Shown here: one piece after another, positions 1-13,100 of the stretch
Numbering within the stretch: position 1 is the stretch's first letter
Layout: each line of letters starts with the position of its first letter
Origin: Montifringilla adamsi
Taxonomy: Eukaryota > Chordata > Aves > Passeriformes > Passeridae
Direction: 5' to 3'
DNA: 64,000 bases
Assembly (NCBI GenBank): GCA_017590115.1
Contig: JAGGNK010008448.1
Coordinates: 2,296,794 to 2,360,793, forward strand
Position numbers and translations under genes: made by a program
Notes under the pieces: generated by a model
What the model saw: only the letters and a program-made list of their open reading frames with translations
What the model was told of the DNA's origin: nothing
Database searches by the model: none

Positions 1-947
1 GAATCCATACTGCCATCTTGAGAATTATCTTAGTATCATTTGATTATGTGCAGATTTTCAACATAGGACTAAAAAGAAATGAAGATGCCAGCATTTTGAT
101 GATGCAAGGTTAGTTATTTTTAAGGAAATCTTAAAATTCAAAGCATGTTTGAAATACATGTCCCCATGTATTTCAGAGCTGTTTCTAAAGCAGACCTCAC
201 ACATGCGTGTTTCACTTTTGTTAGGTCACTCACCATTTTAATTAATGTTTGTAATAAATAATAATAATTAATATTTAAATTAAATGAATAAATAATGTAA
301 TAAATAAACTCTTATCAGCACCTTAAAGAAAGAAGGTGATTCAGCACAGATTCAACAGGAACTTCAAAAATGTCAGAACAGCTCTGACTCAATAATTTTC
401 TTCTATAGATGGTTTTGAACAAAAGCCCTGGATACAGACATACTCAAAATCAAACCTATTTTAAATCAAACACTGACTTAAAGCTGAACATATATGTTGA
501 CATCATCTTCCCCTGTCCTCATTCACTTACTAATAAGGATACATTTTCATTACAAAAGCTGCAAATTAAATGATTCAGAGATGCATGCATGGCAGCATGA
601 AATGGTATCAGAGAACACTTGCAAGCCCATACTGGAAAACAGAATACAAGCCTGCCTTGTTCAGCAGAAACTCAGGTATTTAATAGTCTCTATTAATCTA
701 ATATTCTCCTCCACTATTGTAGTCATTGACATTACAACTACTACAGGGACACTGAAAACACCGAACTAGGCTACTTTTTGTGGTTCTATTGGATTTTAAG
801 CAATCTCTGCTGATGCTTTTCTCATGTTATTGGTCTGGATTTCTGTCTCTGAGATTTTTCTAAAGAACAACTTTTTACATGAAGCCCTGGGCAGGAAGCT
901 GCATAAACGAATGCACAGAACCCCATTCCCCAAGAAAAGTCACTTAC
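1..947 (-). other. PDE6C: PDE6C intron 1 (partial)
   Basis: This is non-coding sequence between the donor at 946-947 and the window edge. It contains an AT-rich stretch (about 238-310) built from TAAT/AATAAA-type words. No second PDE6C exon is recognisable before base 1, so intron 1 exceeds 0.9 kb. Confidence 0.8.
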
Positions 948-1427
948 CTTTGTCACATCAGGTATGTTAAAAAACTTCTTGGTATGAGCAACCCATCCCA
1001 CTATCCCAATGTCCAGAGGAAAAACAGTCTCATTTTCTGGTTTCACCAAATTCTCCTCATATTTGGAAGTTGGAGTGATATCAAGAATCCTGGAGGCTAC
1101 CTCTGGAGTACCATTTCGGGAACGACACATGAACAGACTACACCGATCAGCTGCCAGCAGCTGTGCCAGCCTCTGCAGGGCCTTGTGCACCATCTTTTCC
1201 ATAACACATGCCTCATCCTGAATTTCTGTTACCAACTCAAAAATTATGTTACATTCCTCCAGACGGGACATGTCTTTGAAGCTGACTCCTTCCTTCACAT
1301 CTCCAGGGTTCACGTTAAAGATACTTCCCACCACTTCAGGTCTCATTTTTCGGTCGAAATACTCCTTGGCAAACTGGGGATTGTTCTCCAAGTATTTTTC
1401 AACGGCGTCTTTATTTACCTCACCCAT
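948..1427 (-). CDS. PDE6C: PDE6C coding exon 1 (partial gene): cone cGMP phosphodiesterase alpha' subunit
   Basis: PDE6C is the catalytic subunit of the cone photoreceptor phosphodiesterase. It hydrolyses cGMP in cone outer segments after transducin activation and so closes CNG channels. The exon reads from ATG at 1427 for exactly 160 codons and ends at a consensus donor (AAAG|GTAAGT, last exonic base 948), phase 0. The N-terminus ([24 protein letters not shown]) and the segments [27 protein letters not shown] and [10 protein letters not shown] are diagnostic of the PDE6 N-terminal segment and the start of GAF-A (from about residue 75). Conservation separates it from PDE6A and PDE6B less clearly than synteny does: it lies head-to-head with RBP4, as in mammals. 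The frame stays open into the intron to 822, but those residues are intronic. GAF-B, the HD catalytic domain and the prenylation tail lie outside the window. Confidence 0.95.
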
Positions 1428-1670
1428 TTTGCTGGCTTTTTCTTAGGATTTCTTTTAGAACCGCATCACCATCAAAGCAGGAATGGCAGCAAGAAGTCCT
1501 AACCTGTTACTAGTAAGAAAAATGTACTTCGTACATATTGTATAGCTCACAGATATAATACATTCATCTTCCTCTGTGGCTCCTAAGCCTTCTGATACTC
1601 TTGAGGTATGACAGAAGGCACTGGCTTAGCATCTTCTTAGTGTGAGATCTTGGAGACCGCTAATTAAAGA
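1428..1670 (-). promoter_or_regulatory. PDE6C: Putative PDE6C 5'UTR and proximal promoter
   Basis: This is the sequence immediately upstream of the PDE6C ATG. Read on the minus strand it has an AT-rich TATA-like stretch (TATTATATC) at about 1552-1560, some 125-130 bases before the ATG, and a TAATTA homeodomain core at 1661-1666, the kind of site bound by photoreceptor homeobox factors. There is no CpG island, which fits a tissue-restricted gene. The start site is inferred and no exact TSS can be given. Confidence 0.35.
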
Positions 1671-4040
1671 GATGTCAGGACACTAAACCCCTGAGCATTC
1701 TTAGCTCATAAATCCTCAGAGAGTCATTTTAGCATTTTAAACTAAACAATTAATTCCTGTAAAATTGTCTGATGCGTAGATATGTGTACCTGTATGTTAT
1801 GTCCTTCATTCACTGTATATATACTGTACACAGAAATTTCTATTAAAACTTCATAGGAGAAATTCCACCCAGATCCTTACCCCACATTATACACGTGCAC
1901 AGACGTACACACGTGTATTAGTGAGAGGCACTTAAGGGCAGGAAAACAGAATGTTATGGAGAAATCTTTTTTAATGGTAGAACTTAGCTTTCCTTGACAT
2001 AGTCAGGAATGATAGAAATTGGATTACTGAAAGTAAATAAATATGAAGCTATACATTAATAAAATGGGTGAAGTCCTTAAGACTTTACAGAAGTCTGAGC
2101 TTGCTCAAGTGCTTGAATGATTTACCTAGGTGAATATGGAATAAAAGAATTAGAATGTGACTTAGCACAGCCAGATATGGCTTATTCTTTTTCTTTTCCT
2201 TCAAAAAGAGAAAGCCAAAATAAATAATAAAATCAGAAAACTGATTAAGTTCAAACTGAGGAAACAGTAAAATTTCTATTCTATAAGCATAAATATCCAG
2301 TCTGGGTCTACACTTTCTTCAGAAAAAAATTGGAGATGTCTGTTCTATTAAATAGCACAAAAAGGACAATAACTGACAAACATTAGGCAAAGAGGGAATG
2401 TTGACTCTGGTCACAGACATACCATAAATAACCACGTATCTGTATAGGTACAGATATGTGGTTATACATGTTTAAAGTTTCCTGCCATTAGAAGTTCAAC
2501 ATTACATACATGAACAGAAAAGGAATGGTGCAAAATGTGTTGAATTTGTGAGCAAACATTCCAAAGCTACATGAGTAAGAAGGTTGAATTTAAGTGCCAA
2601 CTACGACAGTAAATGATCTGTGTTCATTGAAACAGATCTGAATTCCAGCACAGTAGGAGGACTGCAATACAATTAATCTTACTTCTGTTTATGGCATCCA
2701 CATAGGTCAAAAGCAATGAGAGATTCTTGGTGTAAAATATAAAATATACACCCTTTGGCCGTTCTTAATTTGAAAATAGTTTTGCCAAAGTACATCGTCT
2801 GTCTGCCAGAAGCCACAGTGTGTCAACATTAGTATTTATCAACAGATCTCAAAGAATCAACATGGGCAACTGGCACAGATACTCTCGAGCACAAGGAACA
2901 GGTCACTGATAGATGCTCAATGACACTTAACATTACTTTTCCCTCTGACCGTTATATGAAACACTATGTGTAGAACTAATTTTTGCCAGACTGCAGATGC
3001 TATACAGATTTTAAAATGTATATGAAAATCAGCACATTACGAACACAATTTGGCCTGGCTCCTTTTCTCTGACTGGGTTGCTGCCCCCAGCAGCCTTGGG
3101 GACAGGCCCCTCCCTGGTGGGTGTGTGAGTTTGCAACATCTTCTTGACAGGTGACCCAGTGATAGGAACTTGTGGCAGCACAGCAGAGCGTTCTCACTGT
3201 TGTACACACACACAGTTTACAAGAAAACAGCAGAAGGCACAGTTATTCTTACTCAAATTCAATATTAGTAGTTTCAATATTTGATCAATACATATAAAAG
3301 CAGTAGAGACTTGAAAATAATTTTATATGTAACTACACAGAGTTAAATTAGTGCTTGTCACCTTCCTAATTTCTAGCTCATTACTCTTCATTCTGCGATT
3401 TAAAAGAAGAGGATGTTGAAGAGCCTCAGTGAAATCATGTGAAGGAATAGTAACATGTTTTTGCATTATGTGTTCAGTCATATTTTTTTACTGACTTTGG
3501 GACATTCCACATCAGTAGTTTCTTTGAAGTAGAAGGTGCCTATAGAGCATCTGTCTCATGCCCAGTTAAAACATTCTAAAAAAATTAACTTCTACGTAAG
3601 ACTTACACATTCATCTTTATTGCATGTGATAAATCAGTTCAAACATCAATTCTTTATATTGTGATCACATTAATTCAGTGAAATAGAGTGGCATGTCACT
3701 TTCTGGAGGAAGAACAAGTGAGTACAGGCAAACTGACCAAGCGATACCATTTTCTTTGGGGGCTGGGAGGTTGGGTGTTCACATTTTTGTAAAGTAACAA
3801 ATTTACTATCATTTTATTATCATTTTTTTTCTATGGGCAAGATCACCTAAAATGCTTATCATGCTTTCACCAAATCTCCTTCATGCTCATATCTTTTTAC
3901 AAAGGATAAACTACACTACTTGTACTGCAAGATAACAAATAAAGATAATTTTTAAATTAGGTACTACTGTAAGGTGATACATTTTCTTTGCAATAAAATA
4001 TTTCAGATATATCTGGGCTGTCCCATAATCATAACACAAA

Positions 4041-4082
4041 AAGAATTTCTTTATGACATTCTTGTGTCATAAAGAAATTCTT
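4041..4082. repeat. Perfect inverted repeat: 18-bp stem, 6-base loop
   Basis: Bases 4041-4058 are the exact reverse complement of 4065-4082, separated by TTCTTG. The stem is AT-rich (AAGAATTTCTTTATGACA). The single-stranded form would make an uninterrupted hairpin. It lies deep in the intergenic region, away from any exon. Confidence 0.85.
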
Positions 4083-5410
4083 ATTGTATTTTCCTTAATT
4101 TAGATACACTCTTAAAATTGCACTCTTGTGCTGTCAAGTGTGAAATTAAATGGAAAGAAATATCAGAAACCAAGAGAAGTTCTTTTTGTAATGTTGTAAT
4201 GAATTTTAAAGTTTCTCTGCTAGAATATGACATTTATTTTCTGTTATATCTCTTTTAATCTATTTTTTTTCCACAGTATTGAACATTTTATCTTTATTAA
4301 AGCTAATTCACATTTATATTTAAACTTAGTTTAATTTTAGAGACTCTCAGAAGTATGTGTTCTTTGTGATTTTAATACATATGACGTCATTTGCCTTTGA
4401 CGTTCATAGTACCTACAGAAATTGAACTATTTATGGAGCAGTTCTTAGTAGTAGACCATTCCTGAGCCCTTGTGATACATGGAAACTCCTAAGAAGGATA
4501 ACTGACAGACATGGTTATTTAAATAGATTCAAGCAGCACGTAAATGTCAAAGGCATTTATAAGGTTTCCCATTTCAGCTCAGTGTTTGTATCTGAATGTC
4601 TCTGCCCATCCTCATAGCAGTTAATGTGGTTTATTCAGTTAAGATTTTCTGAAAAAACACAGATCAAACATATTTATTTCTGTTGCATGACTTTTGATGT
4701 GGTTAATATCTTGATCACTGTCTGGACATTGGAGATTCATATGTATAATCCAAGAAATTAATATTCAGAGTTGTTTGGATTTTTTCTCTAAATTGATAGG
4801 TTGTGAGAAAGGATTCTGTAGGTTTTTACAACAGGTACTGTGTGACCCTAACACAGCCAGGTTTTGACACTAAAATGTTTTGGTGTCACTGACTTGGTAT
4901 CTTGGTTCTTGGTATGGAACCCTCATAAACATCCTTAATGTCATGTTTCTTTTAAAATAATTCTCTAACACTTTTCTTACAAAAATAATCTTAAAAACAT
5001 AAACACAGAAGATAGTAAGTTAACTGCTTTTTCCATAGAGCTGCAAATGTTTATGTTCTCTTAAAACTACCAATTATTATCTGTGGGGGATCATGAAATT
5101 AGTAGATTATAGAGATTATAGACTCTGGGGGAGATTTCCTGTAGTAAATGGCCAGTCTAGTGTGAAGGGCTGTCAGATGTACTGCAGCTTTGACCAAAAG
5201 TATGGATTTCTTCGTAGTTTGGCATGAATTTTAGCATACAGAATAAGGCAAAAGGCAGCAGCTTTTTAATGTCAGCTATTCTCACATTTACTCCCTGGAG
5301 ATCTTAGGTTACTTGACAATTTTTTACTATTGAGAATGTTATTCAGCACTGCTGAGAAGGGTCTGACTGTCTTCTTCATACCCTCCTGTCAGGTACGTAT
5401 GTTGTTAAGA

Positions 5411-5540
5411 TCCCCTCAAACCTTTTTAGGCTGATGAGTCTCAGCTCTCTCAGCCTCTATTTTTGTCAGATTCTCCTATTGCTTTGTGAACTTTGTGGTT
5501 CATTGCTGGACTCAGTACATCAGGTCTGTGTCTTCCATCA
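5411..5540 (-). mobile_element. CR1 LINE fragment (antisense)
   Basis: The order AGGCTGATGAGTCTCAGCTC, TCTCAGCCT, TTTGTGGTTCATTGCTGGACTC follows the reverse complement of the avian CR1 3' region (sense strand GAGTCCAG..AAG..GGCTGAGAGAGCTGGG..CAGCCT). It is diverged and truncated at both ends. Identification rests on remembered consensus, and boundaries are approximate. Confidence 0.7.
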
Positions 5541-8500
5541 TTTATAATTTAGAGCTCTTTTCACCTAGCTGGCCAGCTTGTTGGTGAGCTTTAGATCTTT
5601 GTTTTAAATTGTTTCCATTTTAGTAATACGCCTAGAAAACATTTCAATTCAGAATCACACTCCTCAAGAAGACTTGCTAAAGAGAACAGAGGTACCATTT
5701 AAAACTAGTTGTTAGTAAATACTGTTTATAAAGAGCTCAGTGTAAATTTACTCCCTAAACAAAATGTCGCATCATTAAATTACAAGAACAGGTAGTACAC
5801 AGGCTGGCATGGAGCAAAGGGCAATCTCTTCTATTCCATTCTGTCCTTGACCTCTGTACTCAGACTGCCACCAAGAGGAGCAGTGATGGTGGCAGTGTAC
5901 ACTGCTGTCCCTTACAAAGTACACCGAGCTCCCTGGCACAGCTCATGCCATTTGTTATTGATATTAGTCTGGTTTCACAGGGCAGTGGCTACACTTGCAT
6001 CCCCTGCTCTGTGCACACAGTGGTCATTCATTTGCCTGCAAATCTGCCTCTGAGAGTTTAATGGATGCCTATGTTTATGAATGGCATTCTATAAATAAAC
6101 AATCAAGAGAACACAGCAAAAGGTCTTTCAATCTGTGTGTAGTCTGGCTGGAAATGGATGATCCCTTTCCTACTAGCAGTTTTTGAGTCAACTTTCTCCT
6201 AAGAGCTCGACTAATTCTTGTGAACAAAAACAAAATTTTAGTTATTTTAATACATAGAGTTTGAAAGTTGCAGTGTTAAAAATGTTTAAACAGTAATTTT
6301 ATTAGTTTCTTCCTTTTTTAAAAAGTAATAAATAAAGATAAAATAATTCCTATAATTAAAGGTTTTTTCCCAGCCCCTTCCTTCCATATTTTTTCCTTGC
6401 TATACCTAATTGAAAATATTGCAGAATTTTACATGCTATTAATGTAGAAAATAATCCAGTCACAGAATCACTGCCAGAAGTTAGTCCCTTTTCTGTCCTC
6501 TTGGCAAAATGCATAGGTAGAAGACCTTCTTTCCCTTTTCATTAAATATAGTTCCAAAAAACGCATAGTGACTTAAAAAAAAATTTGGTAATATTGATAA
6601 TATGCTGCCAGACTCAGGTATCAGAAGTCATGTATGAAACGTATTTAAATAATTCATCAAATTTTAATAATTCCCTTAAATATAATTGTCTGAGCTTTCC
6701 CAGAACCAAGAAATCCTTGGATATCAGTGATTGGATCTATGCATAGTCCTCTCAGATGCAAAATCCTGGCCCAAGTTCCTTTCCGTTTGCATGAGAAGTA
6801 TAAATTTGTGAGATGAATATCTAGGTCTGAATGAGGATCACTCACTGACATCATTTCTCAAGCAAACTCAGAGCCCAGTCAATCCAAATGATATTTAACT
6901 GGGGTAAAGTTTACGCTGTTTATGAGTTTACACAGTTCTGCTGGCATCTCTTAGGACTGAGGAAGAATTCACCCTTAATTGCCATAGCAATGCTCGTCTG
7001 CCGGAAACCTTCCATTCCTCCCCCAGCACACCCTGATCTACACTTAACCAACAAGAGAGCAGCCTTTTTGCCTAAAAACCCTGTCCCACTGAACCAAGGA
7101 AGTGTTCATCTGTAATCCTGAGAGGACTCAATCAGTGTAAGCTGTGTCTCCGGCAGGCAGTACTGGAGGTGCAGCCAAAGCAGAGGAGGCAGAGAGCCCA
7201 GCTCCCTGTGTAACCCCCATGTCATTCTGACTTGCCCAGCTTCTCTTCTGCACTTGTCAAAATCTGACTGGGAAATACTGGTGTGATTTCACTGGAGCTG
7301 CACTGCCCCAAATTCCTAAAGATAACACATCGAAAGAAGATTTTCCTTGGGCATTGTCTAGAGTTTGTAGAGATCCCAAACTCGAGGACCTGAATAACTG
7401 GAAGTTATAATTACTAAATGTGTCAGGCACCTCCACCAGACATAAGTTGCCAAATATTGCAGAGATCAGTAGAGGTACACAATTAAAGAAATGCTGTGAC
7501 ATAGCTTATACAAAATTACATGTTTCTGATTCAGATTTATTACATCAGATTAATTTAGGAGACTGTAATATCTCTTGCATACATTTAGAACTGATCTTAT
7601 TAAAACTTATTAACAGAAGTAAATTTTTGTTTCATTGACACCTGGTTTCATTTCCTGTCGGTAAATCTTCTGACAACAGCAGTATGTATAAAAGGAACAC
7701 TGACCTAGATTTTCAGAGGTGGTCAAATCTCAGCAGGTTTTGACATATGTGCATGAGTGACTGTGGACTCCTTTGAAAACTTCATAGACAATTATGCTAT
7801 TGAAAAACTTTATAGGAACAGATTTGATCCTGCAAGAACCTCTCTGGTAATATAAAGCAGTATGCATATTTTTGAACAGAACAAACTTAGGAGAATTGAT
7901 AATATTTCACAAATTGGCAAAGAATAAAGAAATAATTGTTTTCTTTGCTATTAAATAAAGTAATAGATTTGAAACTTATTAATTAAGCTATAATCCATCT
8001 TATTGCTATCAGTCATGTGAGACACTGAACAAAGAAAATCCATGTTGATTTTGATCTTGTTCACATTATGAATTCATATATTAAGACCAGTGAGTGTTTG
8101 TAAAGGTTTTATAAAAATGTATATGTATCACCATTGCCAGACTAGAGCAAGATTTTGAAAGTCACCAGAAGAATAGAGTTTACTTTTTCTCTTCAGTCTT
8201 TGTAGGAATTAGCAAATTTGAAAATCTCAACTTAAAAATGGAAATGTTGATTTATTGCAAAGATATCACTGAAAGTTTCAGGACAATTAATATACATACA
8301 CCCTTCTAATTCCCTGTGTTAAATATGTTATTTACTATTAATAGAAGCTTAATATTAAATATAGTGGAATTTTTAATGGTTGATGTTATCCAGGAATTCA
8401 AAGGCAGACATGGAACAGCCCTGAGCAATAGATGTTTAAGAAAGTGAACAAAACATATTCACTGTGCAAAAAGCCTCCAACATAAAACAGAAAAGGAAGA

Positions 8501-9734
8501 TAAATCAATCAGATTGTTTGCATTACATATGAGAAGAGATTGTAAAGGACAGCAACAATAAGAAGTCTAATTTTTTACGAATGTATGAAAGGAATATTAA
8601 GTAGACTTCTGGGAAAGGCCATGCTGAATATACTGGTTAAAGCTGTATATTGGCTACTATTGAGGTATTTTTTATACAGCATTGGTATCTCCATATTTAT
8701 ATTATATTTTTGCATGATTTTTAATGTAATGAATACCAGCCTTTCAAATAACAGGCTTCTGCCTTTATTCTTTTAAAAAGTGGGAGGTGAAAAAGGTAGG
8801 TGAATTAGTTCTCTTGGTAACAATCATTCTTATCCTGCTCTGGTTACATGCCTAGAAAATAATTAACAGATTTTCTCTAATGCTTCCTAAAGATGTTGAA
8901 ACTAGAGAACAAATATTGACTGAGAGGCAGCAAAACTTGCCTGGACAGGAGAAAATAATGGTTTATATAACTGAAAACAGTTTGCCAAAAACAGAACAGA
9001 AGTTATGGAATATCTGATTTAAAATTAATCAGATGTCAAAACAGCCAGATGTGGTGTGTACCTGCACTTGGATACTTGCAGGCCACACTTAGGTTCTGCT
9101 ACCACATAAAAGGGCTCTTTGGCCATCCTGAGCATCTGCAGGGCCCCCGTTCCTGTTGCTGGGCGCTGCTCAGGAGATGATTTAGCCAAGAGAGCCCTTT
9201 GGAAGCGAGAGGGAGCCAGTCATGAGGACTTTAAGAGGTTCTGGCATGACCAGGCTTTCAGAAACATGAGCAGAAACTTGCAAGTATTATGTTCGCCACT
9301 GTTTATCAGGGTAGAAGAGGAAAGGACTTTGGGAAGGAGGTGGAGGAAACAAGTCTGCACCTTGTAACTGGGTCGAGCATATTGGGTAAGATGGATTTTG
9401 GACTGCAGTGTGTAAAATCACAGAGGAGGTGGAGGCAGTTCACTCTCCCCCATGCAAAGGGGGGATGCCTCTCATCCCATTTGTTTTCCTCACACATGTG
9501 CACACCCCTTCCCCTAGGTGTGAGCTCTGCTTTCAGGTTGGGAAAAGCAAAGAGAGGCATTTGTTCCTAGCGCCTGCTTGGCTGCAGATCAGGGTCAAAG
9601 ACCACCTGAGCCCATGGGTGTTACGCAAGAGGCTGTTGTGAAGGGGCCCCAGCCTGCAGCATCCGCCAGCCCGCCTCCCCGCTGCCCTCTCCAATGCTGG
9701 CCCTGCGGCTCAGCGGGTTGCGAAAGCGCCAGGA

Positions 9735-9743
9735 GTACATAAA
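9735..9743 (+). promoter_or_regulatory. RBP4: RBP4 TATA-like box
   Basis: TACATAAAG lies in a GC-rich context about 30 bases before the inferred RBP4 transcription start near 9765. RBP4 genes use a single TATA-like promoter with an untranslated first exon, and both spacing and context agree. Confidence 0.55.
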
Positions 9744-9764
9744 GCATTCCCTGCCTGGGCACTG

Positions 9765-9817
9765 CCGCCACCATCAACACTTGGGCTCTCAACAGGCTCC
9801 AGGGACCGGCGCTGTCT
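9765..9817 (+). other. RBP4: RBP4 untranslated exon 1 (inferred)
   Basis: This is the inferred non-coding first exon, from about 30 bases downstream of the TATA-like box to a donor (GTCT|GTAAGG) with GT at 9818-9819. It is followed by a 150-base intron with a good acceptor at 9966-9967 just upstream of the ATG. The 5' end is an estimate; the donor and acceptor are read directly. Confidence 0.5.
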
Positions 9818-9974
9818 GTAAGGGACCCTGCTGTTGTGGGCTGGGGACAACCAGGGGCCTTGCCTGAGGGAAAGCTGCGTGACACCCTGGCGACCTATCA
9901 GGGCAGCCTTCCTGCCTTCACTTGTGTGACAGAGCCTGTTTCTGATGCTATTCTCTGTTTGCTGCAGGGACAGG

Positions 9975-10103
9975 ATGGCCCACACAGAGAGAGCTCTGCC
10001 CTGGCTGCTGCTGCTGTCACTGGCCTTGATGGGCAGCAGCACTGCAGAGCGGGACTGCCGAGTAAGCAGCTTCAAAGTCAAGGAGAACTTCGACAAGACC
10101 AGG
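9975..10103 (+). CDS. RBP4: RBP4 coding exon 1
   Basis: ATG at 9975 lies 8 bases after the acceptor GCTGCAG (exon from 9968). The exon codes residues 1-43, ends ACCAGG|GTAAAT, phase 0. An in-frame upstream ATG-like start at 9945 is intronic and excluded. Confidence 0.96.
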
Positions 10104-13100
10104 GTAAATCTTCTTTACTCTCCTGGATCTGCGATGTCTTGCATAGCTCTTTCCAGGCTACAAAATTTGACATTCAGTAGCACCAGTGTGATCACATTTT
10201 GAAGTCACAGAGTGTGATACTGAGAAGCAGCTAAAGTGTGTGATATCCACACCTCCGCAGATGTTGGATCCTGATGCACCTGATAAAGGAATACTGCAGA
10301 AACTGAGTTTTAGCAGACTGGTCTCAAACTGTAGGGTATAAGCAGAAGGACTGTATTGATTTGGTTGTTTTTCCTATGAAAAATTAATACTCTGGTGTTT
10401 TCAGACACCATTGCAAGGAAATAAATGTACATAGATCTGGCAAGATCTGCCAGTTGTTATTCCTTTTTCCACTAAATTTTGTTATGCTCTGTTATGTACT
10501 TTGTTATATATTCCTTATACTGGACAGCTGCAGATACAGATAAGATTACCAAAAAAAGTCAGTATTTCCACAAGTTATGATTGCACTGGCATGTATTGAT
10601 GGGTTTATGCTGTTGAAACAGATAGATTTGCTTCTTAGGTAGACCTTTGAGGCATGGTGTCAAAGATCTGCATGCTCTTCCCTCTGTCACATCCCCTATT
10701 CTGTACTATCTGGTTGTAATGTTTCCATTGTTCTAAGTCTAACTGTAGACTTTCTTATTTCCTTGCAGTACAGTGGCACCTGGTATGCTATGGCCAAAAA
10801 AGATCCTGAGGGGCTGTTTCTGCAGGACAATGTGGTAGCCCAGTTCACTGTAGATGAGAATGGACAAATGACTGCCACTGCAAAGGGCAGAGTCAGACTC
10901 TTCAAGTAAGCTCTTTGCCACTCTCCTCTTGTTCCATTTCACTAAGCTACTGCTCCAATCCTACCTGCTACCCCTGTGCAAGTCACACTGAACCTGTGCT
11001 CTTACACTGGAATGTGATATTTTCTTTGGCTACAGTAACTGGGATGTCTGTGCTGACATGATCGGCTCTTTCACTGACACAGAGGATCCTGCCAAGTTCA
11101 AGATGAAATACTGGGGAGTTGCCTCTTTTCTGCAGAAAGGAAGTGAGTACTTAACTATAGAAGATGCAGAGCTACTTGGAAGACTAGTTATGTTGTATGT
11201 CCATGCTGGGGAAAGAAAAAGTACTGTTGAATTTCTGAAACACACTTAAAAAACTTAATAACTATCATACTGCAAAGCTTAATGTGAACAAGGTAATCAC
11301 TACTTTTTTATATGGGACAGCTGCTTGGCTTTCTTTAAACAAGTGAAGACCTGGCCTTTGTATATCTTTGCATTTCATTTGTTTGTTACCCAACAATATA
11401 ATTGAAGGCCACTGTTTGGAAAGAAATGATAGGCAGATGAAGCATTTTAAGACTTGTTTTAGTTCAGAACTCAGTTACCGGATGCTAGTGTTCTCTCTGA
11501 TGTCAGAGCTGGCCAAGCAGGGAAGAGGATTTATAAAATGTTATTTTGTTTGGTCTTGTGTCTGCAAATGTAGAGATTCATCTGTTTTAAGAGACAAATA
11601 TGATTATATGTATATATTCGTACTTTTATGTCATCTCTCTATCCTGTGCAAAATCAGTTCCTTGAGCCAAATAGAGATTCAGACACTTTGTAGCTCAAGA
11701 CATTTCCTTGGATTGTTTCCGAGAGAAGCAGGTAGAATTTCGAACTGATAGGAGCTCCATTCCATCCAAAGACACAGTTACAAAGCATGTTTTGGATGCC
11801 AAATTATCTTAAAATAGTTCCCAGGTCTCCTCACAATATGCTGCTGAGTCATGGATTCTTCAGGTTGCTGTCTAACCCCAAAATCTGCCCTTCTAAAAAG
11901 TCTGGTGTCCCCCCACAGGAGAGACGGGGAAGATAACAGAGTGTTGCCTTCACCAGTGCAGATGTACTGCAAGGGAGAATCTTTGGCTCCAGGAGAGGAA
12001 GGTGCAGATATATCAGCTTTTACTGCAAACACTGAAACAGCCTCACTTTGTTAGAACAGAGTGTCTGCATGACCAGACTTTTGTCAGGTTACATAGCTAT
12101 ATAGTTTAGAATTAGCTGAAGTTGTAACAGTGTTTTAAGAAGAGGGTTTATGTCAGAACTTGTAGCAAATACTTCTAATACACAAGCAAACTGCATGATT
12201 ATCTTTTTCCTTAAAAATGCAGTCTAAGTTACATCCCTGGCAGGAAAATATTTATGGGTTTGAGTCACCTTGAGCAGGCTGAGCATGTCCCTCTTTATTT
12301 TCTTTTAAAAAATAAACATGGAATTAAATACTGGACACAGGAATAAAAGAAAAGCTAATCTGCTATAACTTGTACCGATCTTCATCATAGTATTTTCTTT
12401 AAAAGAGTTATGGCAGCAGTCCTTTCTGATTTACTAGACTTCACTGGTATTTCTAACACTTTTTCTTCTTTGCTATGGTTTCTTCCAGATGATGATCACT
12501 GGGTAGTGGACACAGATTATGATACATATGCTCTTCATTACTCCTGCCGCCAACTAAATGCAGATGGCACTTGTGCTGATAGCTACTCCTTTGTGTTCTC
12601 CCGGGACCCCAAGGGATTGCCTCCAGATGCACTGAAAATTGTCAGACAAAGGCAGATAGACCTCTGTTTGGACAGAAAATACAGAGTTATCGCTCATAAT
12701 GGTGAGAACTTTTTTTTTTCTGAAGAATTTTATTCAGGGTTTAATGACTAAAGCACTGGGATTCTCTTGCTCATTAGATATCAAATGCATAAAGCCTTTT
12801 ACTTAGTGGCTGTAACATTGTCTTTTGAAAACTGGAGCTTGTAGTAGGTTATTTCCAACTTTTACTTCCCTTATCTGAAGGAGAGCTGAGGTGCATAGTT
12901 TTTCATGCAGCATATCAGGTCAGCTGAAACAGTAATTAGAGGAAGTTGTAAAACAATTAAATCAATGTAGTGTGAGTAAACATATTAAGGATAAACTTCA
13001 TAGCTATGGTAAAAAGTAACTGGGCAGCTTTTATCACATCTCTTTGCCTTTGTTCAAATACTTTTTTGAGAAATTCTTCAGAAAGGTTTTTAAGCCTTTT

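Larger units (their letters stand above)
1671..9734. other. PDE6C-RBP4 intergenic region, no gene seen
   Basis: About 8 kb of AT-rich sequence between the divergently transcribed PDE6C and RBP4. Every open frame is short and unlike any family I recognise. It holds a CR1 fragment (about 5411-5540), a perfect 18-bp hairpin (4041-4082) and otherwise unique-looking sequence. From about 9600 the GC content rises toward the RBP4 promoter. Liver or photoreceptor enhancers may lie here, but none can be named from sequence alone. Confidence 0.6.

Noticed and set aside
822..947. Continuation of the PDE6C exon 1 frame past the donor
   Set aside because: It follows a consensus GTAAGT donor and does not match PDE6C; it is intron read-through.
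879..1502. 207-codon plus-strand open frame
   Set aside because: It is antisense to PDE6C exon 1, whose minus-strand protein matches a known family; no domain is visible on this strand.
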